Shown here piece by piece: positions 10,101-19,917 of a DNA stretch of 64,000 nt (the first letter of the stretch is position 1; each line of letters opens with the position of its first letter). The notes under the pieces are model-generated. The model searched no databases and was not told the DNA's origin. It worked only from the letters and a program-made list of their open reading frames with translations. Position numbers and translations under genes: made by a program. Source of the DNA: Cohnella sp. CFH 77786 (GTDB lineage: Bacteria > Bacillota > Bacilli > Paenibacillales > Paenibacillaceae); the NCBI RefSeq assembly GCF_019400745.1, contig NZ_WJIB01000014.1, forward strand, positions 62,001-126,000. Reading direction: 5' to 3'.

Positions 10101-13100
10101 CCTTCAACGTGGAACCGAGAATGCTGCTGGAGACGACGATGAACTTCATCGGCAAATCAAGCAACGCGTCGCACAGCCTGTTCGACGGCAAGTTCGACGA
10201 TTTCCGCATTTACAATCGCGCCTTGTCCGAGGAAGAAGTGGGCAGTCTCGTCAATGGGATGCTGCCGAACGTGGACGTAACCGGCGTGATGCTGAACAGA
10301 AGCGCGGTCAAGCTGACCGTCGGCGCGTCCGCGCAATTGACGGCAACGGTGGCGCCGGTTAACGCAACCGACAAGGGCGTAACGTGGAGCTCCGACAACG
10401 AGAAGGTCGCGACCGTTCATGCATCCGGTTTGGTCACGGCCGTCGGCGTTGGCAAGGCGACCGTTACGGTAACAACGGCAGACGGAAGCTTCATGGATTC
10501 CGCAACCGTAACCGTTGCGGAATCGGTGGACGACGGCTTGCTGCTGCACTATACCTTTGATGAAACGGGCGGAACGACGATCCATGACGCCGCGGGCGGC
10601 GATCATAACGGCACCCTGATCGGGGGAGGATCGTTCGCCGCAGGCAAGGCGGATACGGCCGTCGATCTGAACGGAACCGGGGCCTATATCGACATGCCGG
10701 ACGGCATCGTGCAAAATCTCGATGCCATGACCGTGTCGGCGTGGGTGAACCCCGATCGCCTTCCGGTCTGGTCGAGGGTATTCGACTTCGGCTCCTCCAC
10801 GACAAGCTTTGCGTTCCTGACGTTGAACAATGGCGCGAACATGCGCCTCGGGCTCAGGTCGGGCGGCACGATCCAAGATATCGACGGCATCAAGTTCCCG
10901 GAGACGGGCGGCTGGCAGCATATCGCCGTCACGCTGGAAGGGAAAACAGCCACCCTTTACCTCAACGGTAGAGAAGTGGCGAAAAACTCCAACATGACGC
11001 TCAAACCGAGCGACCTGGGCCATTCCATCCAGAATTACATCGGGAAATCGCAGTTTTCCGCCGACCCTTATTACGACGGGAAGATCGACGACTTCCGCAT
11101 TTACGGCCGTGCCTTAAGCGGTCAGGAAGTGATGGACCTAATGGCCGAAAACCTGACGAACGGGGAAATTGTCCTCTTGGACAAAGATTGGCTGGATCTG
11201 GGGGACACGTCTCAAATCAGCGGCAACATGACGCTTCCTTCGACCGGACCGCTCGGGTCTTCGATTACCTGGGTATCGTCCAACCCGGCGATCGTATCCC
11301 GTGACGGAGCCGTCACGCGTCCCCGGGCGGGAAGCGGCGACGCGCAGGTAACGCTGACGGCCACCATCTCCAAGGGCGGCGCTTCGGTCACGCAGACTTT
11401 CGACCTGGTCGTATGGGAAACGGGCGCGGTTGCCTATCAAATTGCGATCGACGCCGGCCAGCCGCTGCACGACGCAAGCCAGACCCTGTTCGGACTGTTC
11501 TACGAGGATATCAACTTCGCCGCCGACGGCGGACTGTACGGGGAACTTGTGCAGAACCGTTCGTTTGAATTCGGGAATTCGTTATTTTCCTGGAACAAGG
11601 TGGCCTACGGAGGCGGTTCGCTGCAACTGACATCCTCCTCGGCGAAGCCTTTGAACGGCAAGAACCATAAATATGCAACCTTGCAAATCTCGTCGCCGGG
11701 CGATGGCGCGGGCATATCCAACGCCGGATACACGGGGATCGCCGTGGTCGGCGGGGAAAGCTACGACTTCTCCGTCTATGCGAGAACCGCGGACAAGCTG
11801 AATCATCCCATGTCCGTCGAGCTGCGCAGCGCGGACGATGCGAAAGTGTACGGACGCGCCGAAATTACGGGCCTTTCTTCCGAATGGAACAAATTTGAAG
11901 CGACGATCGCTTCCGACACGACCGACAACAAGGCCAAGCTTGTCCTTACGTTCGCCGATGCGGCGACGATCGATTTGGACATGGTCTCGCTGTTCCCGGA
12001 GAAAACGTGGAAAAACCGGAAAAACGGCCTGCGCTACGACTTGGCGAAAATGCTGGACGATATGAATCCGAAATTCCTGCGCTTTCCGGGCGGCTGCATC
12101 GTAGAAGGCGGGGCTTTGAACCGGATTTACCGCTGGAAGAATACGATCGGCGACGTGGCGGAGCGCGAGACGCAGCCGAATTTCTGGGGTTATTCTCAAT
12201 CGTTCGGACTGGGCTACGACGAATATTTCCGGTTGGCCGAAGACATCGGAGCGGAACCGTTGCCCGTTATTTTCTCGGGGATCGGCTCCTGCAGCAGCAA
12301 CCCGTTTACCGTTCCTATGGACCAGTTGCAGCCGTACATCGATGACGCCCTCGATCTGATCGAGTATGCGAACGGAGATCCGGAATCGACCGAGTGGGGA
12401 GCTCTCCGCGCCAAAAACGGGCATCCGGAGCCGTATCACCTGAAGTATCTGGGTGTCGGAAATGAAACGTGGGGTTCGAATTACTTCCCTCGTTATAAAG
12501 CGTTCTATGACGCCATCAAGGCCAAATATCCGGACATCCGGTTGATCGTAAGCGCGGGCGCGTTCCCGGAGGACGCGAATTACCGGCTGACCTACGATTG
12601 GCTGGGCGCGCCGAACGACGGCAACGAAGCCGATCTCGTGGACGAGCACATGTACCAGTCTCCGCAATGGATGCTAAACAACCTGGGCCGCTACGACAAC
12701 TACAGCCGTTCGGGACCGAACGTATTCGTAGGCGAATATGCCGCGCATGGCCAAGGCAAGCGAAACAATATGGAATCGGCACTCTCCGAAGCGGCTTTCA
12801 TGACCGGGCTTGAGCGCAATTCGGATGTGGTGGAGATGGCTTCCTACGCGCCGTTGTTCAGCCGAAGGCCGGCCAGCTTCACCCAGTGGACGCCGGATAT
12901 GATTTGGTTCGACGAGTACCGCGCATTCGGGACGCCGAATTATTATGTGCAGCAATTGTTCATGAACCACATGGGAGACCAAGTGCTTCCGATCGATTTG
13001 AAAGCGCGAAATGACGATACCGGCTCTCTGATGCTCGGGTCCTGGGCGACGCAGGTAGAGTACGATAACCTGAAGGTGACGGCCGAAGACGGTACCGTAT

Positions 13101-14443
13101 TGTATGCCAACGATTTCTCCGATCCCGCAACGCTGTCCGATTTCGTCGAATACGGCGCGGCCGGCGATTGGGTGATCCAGAACGGCGTGTTAAAGCAAAA
13201 AAGCCTGGATACCGACGTTCGCCTGATGTTAAAGAAAAAGGCGAACTGGGTGAATTGCACGATTCAGTTGGAGGCCAAGAAAATAGCCGGACAAGAAGGG
13301 TTCCTCATCGGATTCGGCGCAAAGGATTTCGACAACTATTACTGGTACAACCTCGGAGGCTTTAACAACACCGTAAACGTAGTGGAAAAGGCCGTGGACG
13401 GCGCAAAAACGGATGCATCCCCGAGGCTGCAAAGCAAAATCAACACAGCCCAGCTTTATAACATCAAAATCGAAGTGAACAAGGAACAGTTTCATCTGTA
13501 TCTGGATGAAAACAAGTTGTTCGACATCGCGAACGCCGGAGCGAAATATCCGGGTCCTCTGTACGGCTCCTCGACAATCGATGAAGAGACCGGCGATATT
13601 ATCGTGAAAGCCGTCAACATGTCCGGCACCCCGCAGCTTTCGCGGCTGCAAATTAACGGGAAGGACTACCTGAACGGAGAAGCGGCAGTATTCGAGCTTT
13701 CCTCGGACTCGCTGCTCACCGAAAATTCGTTCGAACAACCGACAGCGGCGGAACCGGTTGCCAAAACGGTCGCCGGAATAGCTTCCACCTTCGAATACGA
13801 GTTCCCGGCACACTCCGTCACGATCATGAGGATCAGGACCAAGCCGGGCCCGTTCATCAAAGCGATCGATAGCGTTTCGGCGGATACCTACCTTGGACTG
13901 AAGCCGATATTGCCGGATACCGTCAAGGTAAAGATGAGTGACGGTACCGAACGGGCGGCAGCCGTGCAGTGGACAAAGATTGACGAAGAGCAGTACGCGA
14001 CACGCGGCGTCTTCGAAGTGGAAGGGATCGTCGAAGGCACGTATCTGGCGGCCGAAGCGTTCGTGACGGTACACGATGCGGACACGACGTCGCCGACGCT
14101 TTCCGTCGCCGCGAATATTCAGACGATTACACCGCCGAACCACAAGCTTGTAGACATCCGGGTAACCTTGGATGCGCAGGATGCGGAATCCGGAATCGCT
14201 TCTGTCCACCTGGTGTCCATCACGAGCAATGAACCGGACGAAGACACCGGCGCCGGCGACTTCGCCGGCGATATCCGGCTTGCGGAGATCGGAACGGCCG
14301 ATACGTCCTTCCAGCTTCGCGCCGAGAGGTCCGGCAAGGGTACGGGTCGGATCTACACGATCACGTATGAAGCCGTCGATCGTGCCGGCAATCGAACCAC
14401 AGCCTCCACAACGGTTGTCGTGCCTCACAGCAAAAAGAATTAA
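7139..14443 (+). CDS. Giant secreted arabinan hydrolase: LamG, GH43, LamG, Ig2, LamG, GH51 and accessory modules
   Basis: A 2,434-residue exported enzyme. Order (approximate residues): signal peptide 1-33; LamG-like module 35-285; two bacterial Ig-like modules 290-475; GH43 478-795 (GLRDPFVIRSP, NTWAPEAFYDE, NNEGPTVFKD carry the acidic catalytic positions); LamG 812-1037; BIG2 1043-1128; LamG 1130-1340; Ig-like 1344-1430; GH51 1432-1955 (FYEDINFAADGG, LRFPGGCIVEGG, acid/base Glu in GVGNETWGSN, nucleophile Glu in VFVGEYAAHG); LamG/CBM66-like 1966-2160; GH51-type C-terminal strands to 2235; Ig-like 2240-2318; a final beta domain. GH43 and GH51 together should release arabinose from arabinan or arabinoxylan. 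AGGAGG at 7123-7128 is one nucleotide from TTG 7130 but ideally spaced from TTG 7139, so I use 7139. Upstream is AT-rich. Confidence 0.92.
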   Translation: MLKHQKVVALSLIFSMVFGWFPGAVPAREAAAAADHGLILHYDMKTTATSSGPFLVKDVAGNAVTFDGIFRNPENGGHAANDAAGYVTFNGGGPSSGSAYIEIPKGSDGSDVLSGINEVTVSTVVNWTNDGVNRWIFGFGTVLAPETNKYFFATPRHGISGQNPVAAGISKQGWPNEALIRGATDSFLTPGEWKQVTVTMSEATDTLALYVDGVKIASGSAKGIKLSEIIDPDAGYSGFLGKSIFTNDSYLKGSIADFRVYNGAFTDQDAADLFHNEGVTLIQNVRELTIEDAAGKLDMDQYVSPGDTVQTVTQNLSLPTTLQSGVTVAWTSSRPDIISNTGAVTRPQQEDVEVQLTATLSYQGLSGTAVFPVIVLKAFTDQQKADLDAAALAIAADRVKGHLRLDTTGANGSAITWTSSRPDIIKGTADAAGDPHRLGWVTRQDADTPVTLTANVTNGGASARRTFDVTVVQAPEQKEYDKYFFAYFTGEYEGGEEISFAVAEDPLKWRALNNGQSVLRSTMGEKGLRDPFVIRSPEGDKFYLLATDLKMGESTDFDQAQITGSHSIMIWESDDLVNWSEQRMVEVAPKNGGNTWAPEAFYDEQTGEYVVFWASSIKNEDTYGDYNGRPNGQYNVMYYATTRDFRSFSEPKVFIDESLPTIDTTMIKDNGTLYRFTKSEVNYKVYAEKAPGIYYDKDGIADNGFQYEPIAGTRSGNQGLIGHAGNNEGPTVFKDLHSDKWYMFLDSWPYHVRYATNLEDGAQWVNNLLPDNAYALPPGPRHGTVIPITDAEYEALNAKYGVPGPQPSAGPVVHYSFDAAQGSVVPDMSGNEHDAALVGGATINPSDRVGETGGSVELDGVSGYVELPRNLIRDLNLEKATFATWVKMDKNQANQRIFEFASETGRTVNRNTMYLSPRGDSGKPEFAVVTPFTEKFANTSALLGANYKYALRSASAMPEQTWQHVAVTIDGFHAVFYLNGVPVATSSTFNVEPRMLLETTMNFIGKSSNASHSLFDGKFDDFRIYNRALSEEEVGSLVNGMLPNVDVTGVMLNRSAVKLTVGASAQLTATVAPVNATDKGVTWSSDNEKVATVHASGLVTAVGVGKATVTVTTADGSFMDSATVTVAESVDDGLLLHYTFDETGGTTIHDAAGGDHNGTLIGGGSFAAGKADTAVDLNGTGAYIDMPDGIVQNLDAMTVSAWVNPDRLPVWSRVFDFGSSTTSFAFLTLNNGANMRLGLRSGGTIQDIDGIKFPETGGWQHIAVTLEGKTATLYLNGREVAKNSNMTLKPSDLGHSIQNYIGKSQFSADPYYDGKIDDFRIYGRALSGQEVMDLMAENLTNGEIVLLDKDWLDLGDTSQISGNMTLPSTGPLGSSITWVSSNPAIVSRDGAVTRPRAGSGDAQVTLTATISKGGASVTQTFDLVVWETGAVAYQIAIDAGQPLHDASQTLFGLFYEDINFAADGGLYGELVQNRSFEFGNSLFSWNKVAYGGGSLQLTSSSAKPLNGKNHKYATLQISSPGDGAGISNAGYTGIAVVGGESYDFSVYARTADKLNHPMSVELRSADDAKVYGRAEITGLSSEWNKFEATIASDTTDNKAKLVLTFADAATIDLDMVSLFPEKTWKNRKNGLRYDLAKMLDDMNPKFLRFPGGCIVEGGALNRIYRWKNTIGDVAERETQPNFWGYSQSFGLGYDEYFRLAEDIGAEPLPVIFSGIGSCSSNPFTVPMDQLQPYIDDALDLIEYANGDPESTEWGALRAKNGHPEPYHLKYLGVGNETWGSNYFPRYKAFYDAIKAKYPDIRLIVSAGAFPEDANYRLTYDWLGAPNDGNEADLVDEHMYQSPQWMLNNLGRYDNYSRSGPNVFVGEYAAHGQGKRNNMESALSEAAFMTGLERNSDVVEMASYAPLFSRRPASFTQWTPDMIWFDEYRAFGTPNYYVQQLFMNHMGDQVLPIDLKARNDDTGSLMLGSWATQVEYDNLKVTAEDGTVLYANDFSDPATLSDFVEYGAAGDWVIQNGVLKQKSLDTDVRLMLKKKANWVNCTIQLEAKKIAGQEGFLIGFGAKDFDNYYWYNLGGFNNTVNVVEKAVDGAKTDASPRLQSKINTAQLYNIKIEVNKEQFHLYLDENKLFDIANAGAKYPGPLYGSSTIDEETGDIIVKAVNMSGTPQLSRLQINGKDYLNGEAAVFELSSDSLLTENSFEQPTAAEPVAKTVAGIASTFEYEFPAHSVTIMRIRTKPGPFIKAIDSVSADTYLGLKPILPDTVKVKMSDGTERAAAVQWTKIDEEQYATRGVFEVEGIVEGTYLAAEAFVTVHDADTTSPTLSVAANIQTITPPNHKLVDIRVTLDAQDAESGIASVHLVSITSNEPDEDTGAGDFAGDIRLAEIGTADTSFQLRAERSGKGTGRIYTITYEAVDRAGNRTTASTTVVVPHSKKN

Positions 14444-14464
14444 GGCCCACACGATGGAACAGAT

Positions 14465-14501
14465 CGCCCTTTAATTCGAACAGTTGATCGGTTAAAGGGC
14501 G
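14465..14501 (+). terminator. Stem-loop after the giant hydrolase, possible terminator
   Basis: CGCCCTTTAA (14465-14474) pairs perfectly with TTAAAGGGCG (14492-14501). No T-tract follows, so it may be a weak terminator or an mRNA-stabilising hairpin between the two arabinan genes. Confidence 0.4.
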
Positions 14502-14596
14502 AAATCGTTCATTCCATTGAACGCCCTTCCTAGGTAAGATGCGGATTTTGCACTCGTGTAAGCGATAACATATTAGAGGACGGGAGACGAAGCGAG

Positions 14597-17500
14597 ATGA
14601 AGAGATTTTGTGCATGGCTGCTCATGATGGCTTTGATGTCGGGTCTGGTGCAGCTGCCGCCGGCGTCGGCGGCGGAACCGACAGAGGACATGGTCTTATG
14701 GTACAAGTTGGACGAGTCTTCAGGCTCCTTGGTAACCGATTCATCCGGCAAAGGAAATAACGGGTCGTTAATCGGAGGAGCGGCCTGGGGAGCGGAAGGC
14801 CTGGAATTCGGCGGAACGAACGGCTACATCAAAGTGCCGGACAACATTCTCCAAGGCGTAACGGCAACGACGGTCGCTTTTCAGGTGTATATCGATGCCG
14901 CCCAAAGCACCCCTTACATGCTGTTCGGATTCGGCAACACCGGCTCCAACGGCTGGGGGAACGGTTATTTCTTCATGACTGGAAATGAGTTCCGGTCGGG
15001 ACTGTCGTTATCCAACTGGACGGGAGAGCAGCAAGCCCAGAAGTCACAGTACAATTTGCCCCGAGGCGTGTGGAAACACGTCGCCATTACGATCGCGGGC
15101 AATACCGCCATCCTGTATGAAGACGGCCAGGAAGCGGCACGGAATACGGGATTGACGATCAACCCTTCGCAAATCGGCGGAGGCGTGACCACGGCGAATT
15201 ACATCGGAAAATCCGTTTACCCGGCAGACAAGTATTTTAAAGGCAAAATGAAAGATTTCCGGATGTACAACAGAGCGCTCGGCAGGGATGAAATCAAGAC
15301 GCTCGCCCAAGCGCTGCCGGAGTTGCCTCCCGAAAATCCTCCGTCCAACATGCTCCTGCATTACGACATGAAAAACGTGAACGGTACGACGGTGGAGGAC
15401 GTGGCGGGCAATTATGACGGTACATGGGTGAATCCTCAGAACGCGAAATGGGTCGGCCAGGGCGAGGCAGGAGCGTTCAGCTTTGCGGGCGGATCGGCCG
15501 GCTCATACGTGGAAATTCCGCAAGGCGTATTGAACGGCTTGAAGAACGTCACCGTATCGGCGCTGGTCAATTGGAAGGGCGAGAGAGAAGCGGAATGGAT
15601 CTTCGCGCTGGGGCAGGATCAGAATAAATACTTGTTTGCAACGCCGAAACGCAATTCGGGCGACCGGTCGGCCCGGGCCGGACTGGGTATCACAAGCTGG
15701 AACAACGAAGCGGGAGCCAATGCCTCCACAGGACCGCTCACGGCCCATGAATGGAAGCTGGTCACGGTCGTCATGTCCGGCGATGCGAACACCATTAAGC
15801 TGTATATCGATGGCGTGGAAGTAGCCGCGGATACCGCCAAGGGGTATACGCTCGCCCAAATTAACAATTCGAATGGACGCAGCGGATTCGTGGGCAAGTC
15901 GTTTTACGCGGAGGATCCTTATTTCGGCGGCATGATCGCGGACTTCAGAATCTACGGCGAAGCGCTGACGGCAGGGCAAGTGGCCGGTCTCCGCGCGGAG
16001 GCGGACGGAAGGAAAGCGGCGCTGAACGGTCTGCTGCTCGCCGTCGCCGCGGAGAATCTGGATGCCTCCGATATTTTAGGCGATAATGCCTCTCCGGATC
16101 AAATCGACACGGACCTCGTATTCCCGGCCGCCGGCGATTACGGCACCACCATCACTTGGACGACGGACAAGCCGGAAGTCATTTCGAATGCGGGCGTCGT
16201 GACAAGGCCTGTGTTCGAAGCGGGCGATCAGACCGTTGTCGTGACGGCAACGCTGTTCGACGGGACGCATACGATGAATAAGTCGTTCACCGTTACCGTG
16301 ATCAGAAGGCCGAAGGACACCGATGCGGTCCAATGGGACGCCGATTCCTTAGTCGTTCACAACATTCGCGACGCGAGGGGCAATCTGACGTTGCCGACAT
16401 CGGGCCGGTTCGGATCGGCGATTGCCTGGACCTCGGACAAACCGTCGATCATTACGCCTACCGGTGAGGTTAATCGTCCGGAGCACGGCGAGAGCGACTC
16501 GTTCGTCAAATTAACCGCCACGATCACGCTGAACGCGGCTTCCGTCACCAAAACTTTAACGGCCAGGGTGAGACCGAAACCGGAAGCGGCCCCGTACGAG
16601 GGCTACATGTTTACTTACTTTACGGGCGAGGGCGCTTCCGACGGCGAACAAATCTATTTGGCATTAAGCGAAGGCAACGATGCGCTTCATTGGCGGGATC
16701 TGAACGGAGGGAACCCCGTCCTCACATCGGTGCTGGGCGAGAAAGGCGTCAGGGATCCTTATATCATCCGTTCTCCCGAAGGCGACAAGTTCTATCTGAT
16801 TGCCACGGATCTCAAAATTTACGGCAATTGGAACTGGGGCCGCGCGCAAACGGACGGAAGCCGTTCGATCATGGTTTGGGAATCGACGGATTTGATCAAC
16901 TGGTCCGAGCAGCGGATGGTGGAAGTCGCTCCTCCCGAGGCCGGCAATACTTGGGCCCCTGAAGTCTTCTACGACTCCGGCCGGGGAGAGTACGTCGTGT
17001 TCTGGGCATCCAATATGTTCGCCGACTCCTCCCATACCGGCGGAGCTTACCAAAAGATCCTATACGCGACAACCCGGGATTTCTACACGTTCTCGGAACC
17101 GAAAGTTTACATGGATTACGGGTATTCCATTATCGATACGACCATGATCGAGCATAACGGCACGATTTACCGATTTACGAAGGATGAAAGAAGCAATACG
17201 AGTTCCACGCCGAACGGGAAGTTCGTCTTCCAGGAATCGGGCAACTCGGTGACGGACCCGAACTTTAAGCTGATCAAGGAAGGTATCGGCAAAGGCTCGA
17301 TCAGCGCCGGCGAGGGACCGACGGTTTTCAAATCGAACGTGGAACAGAAATGGTACCTCTTTATAGACGAGTTCGGGGGACGCGGATACGTTCCTTTCGA
17401 GACGACGGATTTGAATTCGGGCAACTGGATGCTGTCCTCCAATTACCAGCTTCCCGCAAAACCGCGTCATGGCACCGTTCTTCCGGTGACGAAGCAAGAA

Positions 17501-18607
17501 TACGAGAGACTGCTGACGGAAGTTCCGCGCATTACACCGCTCCCGTCTGATACCGAAGTTACCGGCGTTACCTTGGATCGGACGGAAATGTCGCTAGTCG
17601 AAGGAGAGACCGGAAAGTTGACGGCTGCGGTGCTGCCGGCGGATGCGACCATCCGGGACGTCGTCTGGAGCTCGAGCGATCCCGAGGTTGCGGAAGTGGA
17701 TCAGGACGGCACCGTGAAAGCGGTCAAAGCGGGAACGGCCCTTATCACGGTTACAACCATAGACGGCGGGTTCACGGCTGCAAGCACCGTACACGTATTG
17801 CCGATCGACCGGTCGGCTCCGGAAACGGCGGCCTCAACCGATCAGACGCAGGCGAACGGTTGGTACCGTACGGCGGTTACCGTAACGCTCAATCCCACGG
17901 ATAACCTGTCGGGCGTGGCGAAAACGGAATACAGGGTTGGAGGAGCCGATTGGTCCGTTTACACGGGGCCGATCGTGCTACAGGACGAGGGCGTGTATGA
18001 ACTGCAGTATCGTTCGACGGACTTGGCCGGCAATATCGAAGATATCCGGACGTTGACGATTCGGGTGGATAAAACCGTTCCGGCCTATGCGATTACGGTT
18101 AGAGGAGAATTGCTGCAGGAAGGCGGTTCGTTTGAGGACGATCAACGGATGACCTTTACGGCATCGGACAGTCTTTCAGGCCTGGCTTCCGCCATGATTA
18201 CCGTGGATGGCGCCAGTTACGCGCTTGGAACGCAAACGGAGATAACCATCGATCTGGCCGGCAAGCCGGGGGTTCATACCGCGATTGTGAAGGCAGAGGA
18301 TCACGCCGGGAACACGCTGGTTTCGAAAATCACGTTCGAGGTGAAGACCAGCATCAATGCCATGAAGCGGCTGATCGACCGATATCGACAGGCTGGGGAA
18401 CTCAGCGCATCCATTGCCGACGCTCTCCATAAGGAGCTCGACAAAGTACGGAAAAATTTCGATAAAGAGAAGCCGGAGAAATCCGCCAGGGAAATGGAGC
18501 ATTTCGTGAAGGAACTGGACAAGCAAAGCGAAGGCATCAGCGAGGCGGCCAAACAGGTGTTGACAGCGGATGCGCAAGCATTGCGCAATGCTTGGGCAAG
18601 TCCGTAA
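14597..18607 (+). CDS. Secreted GH43 arabinan hydrolase with LamG, Ig-like and FIMAH modules
   Basis: A 1,336-residue exported enzyme related to the preceding gene. Order: signal peptide 1-27; LamG 32-230; LamG 252-465; two bacterial Ig-like modules 480-660; GH43 662-970 (GVRDPYIIRSP, NTWAPEVFYD and SAGEGPTVFK hold the conserved acidic positions, almost the same as in the upstream GH43); BIG2 985-1070; an OmpL47-like beta module 1072-1160; another beta module to about 1250; C-terminal helical FIMAH domain 1253-1335 (MKRLIDRYRQAGEL, ADALHKELDKV). It lacks GH51. It probably acts outside the cell on the same arabinose polymer. ATG 14597 follows AGAGGACGGGAG. A 153-bp gap from the upstream gene suggests coexpression. 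Confidence 0.92.
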   Translation: MKRFCAWLLMMALMSGLVQLPPASAAEPTEDMVLWYKLDESSGSLVTDSSGKGNNGSLIGGAAWGAEGLEFGGTNGYIKVPDNILQGVTATTVAFQVYIDAAQSTPYMLFGFGNTGSNGWGNGYFFMTGNEFRSGLSLSNWTGEQQAQKSQYNLPRGVWKHVAITIAGNTAILYEDGQEAARNTGLTINPSQIGGGVTTANYIGKSVYPADKYFKGKMKDFRMYNRALGRDEIKTLAQALPELPPENPPSNMLLHYDMKNVNGTTVEDVAGNYDGTWVNPQNAKWVGQGEAGAFSFAGGSAGSYVEIPQGVLNGLKNVTVSALVNWKGEREAEWIFALGQDQNKYLFATPKRNSGDRSARAGLGITSWNNEAGANASTGPLTAHEWKLVTVVMSGDANTIKLYIDGVEVAADTAKGYTLAQINNSNGRSGFVGKSFYAEDPYFGGMIADFRIYGEALTAGQVAGLRAEADGRKAALNGLLLAVAAENLDASDILGDNASPDQIDTDLVFPAAGDYGTTITWTTDKPEVISNAGVVTRPVFEAGDQTVVVTATLFDGTHTMNKSFTVTVIRRPKDTDAVQWDADSLVVHNIRDARGNLTLPTSGRFGSAIAWTSDKPSIITPTGEVNRPEHGESDSFVKLTATITLNAASVTKTLTARVRPKPEAAPYEGYMFTYFTGEGASDGEQIYLALSEGNDALHWRDLNGGNPVLTSVLGEKGVRDPYIIRSPEGDKFYLIATDLKIYGNWNWGRAQTDGSRSIMVWESTDLINWSEQRMVEVAPPEAGNTWAPEVFYDSGRGEYVVFWASNMFADSSHTGGAYQKILYATTRDFYTFSEPKVYMDYGYSIIDTTMIEHNGTIYRFTKDERSNTSSTPNGKFVFQESGNSVTDPNFKLIKEGIGKGSISAGEGPTVFKSNVEQKWYLFIDEFGGRGYVPFETTDLNSGNWMLSSNYQLPAKPRHGTVLPVTKQEYERLLTEVPRITPLPSDTEVTGVTLDRTEMSLVEGETGKLTAAVLPADATIRDVVWSSSDPEVAEVDQDGTVKAVKAGTALITVTTIDGGFTAASTVHVLPIDRSAPETAASTDQTQANGWYRTAVTVTLNPTDNLSGVAKTEYRVGGADWSVYTGPIVLQDEGVYELQYRSTDLAGNIEDIRTLTIRVDKTVPAYAITVRGELLQEGGSFEDDQRMTFTASDSLSGLASAMITVDGASYALGTQTEITIDLAGKPGVHTAIVKAEDHAGNTLVSKITFEVKTSINAMKRLIDRYRQAGELSASIADALHKELDKVRKNFDKEKPEKSAREMEHFVKELDKQSEGISEAAKQVLTADAQALRNAWASP

Positions 18608-18615
18608 AGCACACG

Positions 18616-18650
18616 AAGCCCCGGCCGATAACGGCCGGGGCTTCGGCTTT
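18616..18650 (+). terminator. Strong terminator after second arabinan hydrolase
   Basis: AAGCCCCGGCCG (18616-18627) pairs with CGGCCGGGGCTT (18632-18643) around an ATAA loop. The T-tract is short (CGGCTTT). Confidence 0.75.
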
Positions 18651-18800
18651 CGTACTCGGATCAACGCTGAAGGGCGAAGCCTTCCACGCTTTGCAAAATC
18701 TGCTCCACGAAGTCCGGTTCGCCGAATGCGATCGGGACTTCGTGTGCTCTATGAGGATGCGGGAACGGCCCTCCTTTCTTTCCGTCTCTGCAGATAAGGG

Positions 18801-19136
18801 TTAGTTTTCGTTGTCGGGGTTCGCTTGTTTGCTCTGCAATTCCTTCAGATAATCGTCCAACTGGTCGAATCTCTCTTCCCACATGCGGCGGTAATCATCA
18901 AGCCACCTGTTGAGCTCCTGGAAAGGTCTCGCCCGCAGCTTGTAAATCCGCCGATTGGCGACCGCATGAACCTCGACCAGCCCGGCTTCGCTCAGCACGC
19001 GAAGGTGTTTGGAAGCCTGCGGCTGAACCAGTTCCAGCCGGTCGGCGATTTCCCCCACGGAGAGGGGGCCGCGGCGCAAGAGCTCGACGATGTGCAGCCG
19101 GTTCGGCTCGGCCAGCGCGCTCATGATCGCATTCAT
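18801..19136 (-). CDS. ArsR-type winged-helix transcriptional repressor
   Basis: A 111-residue regulator of the ArsR/SmtB fold: SALAEPNRLHIVELLRRGPL and VGEIADRLELVQPQASKHLR, then LSEAGLVEVHAVANRRIYKL. This subtype, without the metal-binding ELCVCDL box, usually pairs with an SRPBCC/AHSA1 gene and is not a metal sensor. ATG at 19136 has AAGGGAG about 12 nt upstream; the in-frame ORF extends 12 codons further but lacks a site. No SRPBCC partner lies downstream: 18,644-18,800 holds only short frames. Target unknown. Confidence 0.85.
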   Translation of the reverse strand: MNAIMSALAEPNRLHIVELLRRGPLSVGEIADRLELVQPQASKHLRVLSEAGLVEVHAVANRRIYKLRARPFQELNRWLDDYRRMWEERFDQLDDYLKELQSKQANPDNEN

Positions 19137-19263
19137 ATTTATAATATACTCCCTTAGGAATATTCCGATCAAGGGATTCGTTAACCCTTTACGATAAAAA
19201 CATTCGCGGAATTGACAACCATGCCCGTCTCTGTAAGTATCGAAGGGGTAAAGGAGAGATGGG

Positions 19264-19785
19264 ATGACTTACGCGGCGATGAGCAAACGGGAGTTCGAAT
19301 CGCTGGATGACGAAAGGCTCGGGTGGGCTTGCGCGGAACCGGCGCTGGTGCAGATCCGGGGGAAAGACATGTCGGTGAAAACCCGGGTGATTGCCGGGTT
19401 GAACGAGGAACAACGGGCGTTGTGCATGTTCCGGGTACTGTACGATCATGCGAAACATTCGGCCGGCGAATACTATGCATGGGTTTCTTATCTGCAGGCG
19501 AGTCCGGATTATGCGGCGGGCGTCGCGGGCGGGCTGAGGTTTTTCGGCGACGATTCGATGATCGCGCTCCTGGACGAGACGCGCGGCTTCCTCGAAGCCA
19601 GAAACCGCAGGCTGGGCATCACGTGGAACGACGCCGCGATTCCCGACCTGGACCGCGATCCGGAACTCGCGGGCGCCGTCGATGCTTTCTATGCCCGTTT
19701 CCTCCGCTGCGCTTCGGGCAGCTTGCGGCGGATTGCCGCCTACATTCGGTCGCATCCGGAAAAGTTCGCCGTTTTGGAGAGCTGA
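19264..19785 (+). CDS. Hypothetical protein, 173 residues
   Basis: A well-formed gene (GGAGA site, ATG 19264) whose family I cannot name with confidence. The predicted protein is soluble and helical, with LNEEQRALCMFRVLYDHAKH, then EYYAWVSYL and a conserved-looking GLRFFGDDSMIALLDET. The helix order recalls DMP19/DUF4375-type proteins, but this is a weak resemblance. It is divergent from the ArsR gene across about 130 bp, which makes it a candidate target of that repressor. Confidence 0.7.
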   Translation: MTYAAMSKREFESLDDERLGWACAEPALVQIRGKDMSVKTRVIAGLNEEQRALCMFRVLYDHAKHSAGEYYAWVSYLQASPDYAAGVAGGLRFFGDDSMIALLDETRGFLEARNRRLGITWNDAAIPDLDRDPELAGAVDAFYARFLRCASGSLRRIAAYIRSHPEKFAVLES

Positions 19786-19917
19786 ACGCTTACATGATGT
19801 CGTTTCGTGAATAGGAATGTTAGACGAACAGCTTTGCGCATCGTTGCCCCGAACCGGGTTTCGCATCCGTTGGAATTATTTATAGCATGAACCCTCCCGG
19901 AAAGTCTGCTAGACTTG

